Shown here: piece after piece, positions 6,403 through 7,107 of the stretch
Layout: every line of letters starts with the position of its first letter
Position numbering within the stretch: position 1 is the first letter of the stretch
DNA from: Flavobacteriaceae bacterium
Lineage (GTDB): Bacteria > Bacteroidota > Bacteroidia > Flavobacteriales > Flavobacteriaceae
Assembly: GCA_019752245.1 (NCBI GenBank)
Contig: JAIEMH010000173.1
Span: forward strand, 1 to 7,107
Length of the DNA: 7,107 nt
Reading direction: 5' to 3'
Translations under genes and position numbers: made by a program
The notes under the pieces: model-generated
The model's database searches: none
The model's input: the letters and a program-made list of their open reading frames with translations, nothing else
What the model was told of the DNA's origin: nothing

Positions 6403-7023
6403 TTAAAACTCATTCAAATCTTTGTAAACATCAACATTAATTTCTTCAATGTAGTTTAAAAGTATATCTTTTCCTGTTCCTTCTGTTGCTGAGGTTATAA
6501 AATATGGTGGAATTTCTTCCCAGTTGTTAGCGTGAAGTTGTTTTTTATAAGCTGCGACGTGTGAGTCAATTTTAGTTTTACTTATTTTGTCTGCTTTTGT
6601 AAAAACAATACAAAATGGAATTCCGCTTTCTCCCAAATATTCTATAAATTCCAAATCAATCTTTTGTGCCTCAAGACGAATATCAATTAATACAAAAGCG
6701 CAAACAAGTTGTTCTCTACTTTCAAAATAATCGGTAATAAATTCTTGAAATACTTGTTTTGTTTTCTTAGAAACTCTGGCGTAACCATATCCAGGTAAAT
6801 CAACCAAGAACCAATTAGAATTAATTTTAAAATGATTAATCAATTGAGTTTTTCCAGGTTTTCCAGAAGTTTTTGCCAAATTTTTATGATTAGTAATCAT
6901 ATTTATCAATGACGATTTTCCAACATTGGAACGTCCAATAAAAGCATATTCAGGAATACGTTCTAACGGACATTTACTGACATCAGAATTACTAATTATA
7001 AATTCGGCGGTATTAATTTTCAT
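6403..7023 (-). CDS. engB: Ribosome biogenesis GTPase EngB/YsxC
   Basis: This 206-residue TRAFAC-class GTPase (EngB, also YsxC or YihA) helps late assembly of the large ribosomal subunit. All G motifs are present: G1 GRSNVGKSS (30-38), the G2 threonine in PGKTQ (T59), G3 DLPGYG (75-80), G4 TKAD (142-145) and G5 SAT (178-180). Length and order are normal for the family. The ATG at 7023 is followed by the usual short N-terminal extension before G1, and the leader is A/T-rich. The gene is convergent with gldC and shares its terminator. Upstream, after 38 bases, a short open stretch may be the end of another minus-strand gene, in which case engB could be the last gene of a longer operon. The name ysxC is equally used. 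Confidence 0.96.
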   Translation of the reverse strand: MKINTAEFIISNSDVSKCPLERIPEYAFIGRSNVGKSSLINMITNHKNLAKTSGKPGKTQLINHFKINSNWFLVDLPGYGYARVSKKTKQVFQEFITDYFESREQLVCAFVLIDIRLEAQKIDLEFIEYLGESGIPFCIVFTKADKISKTKIDSHVAAYKKQLHANNWEEIPPYFITSATEGTGKDILLNYIEEINVDVYKDLNEF

Positions 7024-7061
7024 TTTGAAATTTTATGAATTTTGTTGCTCAATTGTATCTA

Positions 7062-7093
7062 CTACATGTCAACTTTATGTAACCATTCGTCAA
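7062..7093 (-). CDS. Possible C-terminal end of a minus-strand gene
   Basis: Reading the minus strand into the window, an open frame runs to a TAG at 7064-7062 and reads ...DEWLHKVDM before the stop. It is only about nine codons long before the adapter sequence begins, so a chance frame is quite possible. The 38-base gap to engB would fit an operon. No family can be assigned. Confidence 0.25.
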
Positions 7094-7107
7094 AGATCGG
7101 AAGAGCA
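7094..7107. other. Illumina adapter remnant at sequence end
   Basis: The last 14 bases, AGATCGGAAGAGCA, match the start of the Illumina TruSeq read-1 adapter exactly (the shared 13-base AGATCGGAAGAGC followed by A). The G+C content rises locally compared with the AT-rich flank. It is almost certainly untrimmed adapter and not genomic DNA. Confidence 0.93.

Noticed and set aside
1..7107. CRISPR array, insertion sequence, tRNA/rRNA or riboswitch.
   Set aside because: I looked for regularly spaced long repeats, terminal inverted repeats with a transposase, tRNA-like cloverleaf segments and long structured leaders. None was found, and no gene-free gap exceeds about 140 bases.

Overview
The window looks like a chromosomal core segment of a member of the Bacteroidota, most likely Flavobacterium or a close relative in the Flavobacteriaceae. 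The evidence is low G+C content, A-rich leaders without Shine-Dalgarno sequences, TAnnTTTG-type -7 elements, and above all the gliding-motility genes gldB and gldC, which are specific to this phylum.

Layout. Positions 1-219 hold the C-terminal end of a truncated gene, possibly an anti-sigma-type protein. It is followed closely by a predicted outer-membrane protein (254-1312) with a signal peptide, a charged helical region containing a SHOCT-like motif, and a C-terminal beta-barrel. A strong hairpin terminator closes this unit. Then comes dnaG (primase, 1452-3428), which starts with GTG and lacks all four zinc ligands of the usual CHC2 finger. A bidirectional terminator separates it from a convergent NarL/FixJ-type response regulator (complement 3487-4116). 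Next, on the same minus strand, is nadE (ammonia-dependent NAD+ synthetase, complement 4203-5012). nadE is divergent from gldB (5071-6033) across a 58-bp gap with back-to-back putative -7 elements. gldB overlaps gldC (6033-6365) by one base. A symmetric bidirectional terminator separates gldC from engB/ysxC (complement 6403-7023), a ribosome-assembly GTPase. Upstream of engB there may be the last codons of another minus-strand gene.

The genes serve separate housekeeping and lifestyle roles: replication priming, NAD synthesis, ribosome maturation, signal response and gliding. They are packed as short units bounded by terminators. I see no mobile element, CRISPR array, RNA gene or defence system, and no convincing evidence of a wholly new system. 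The most useful second-look items are the last 14 bases, which match the Illumina TruSeq adapter and so are not genomic; the zinc-less primase; the heptamer array before dnaG; and the partial gene plus outer-membrane protein unit at the left edge.
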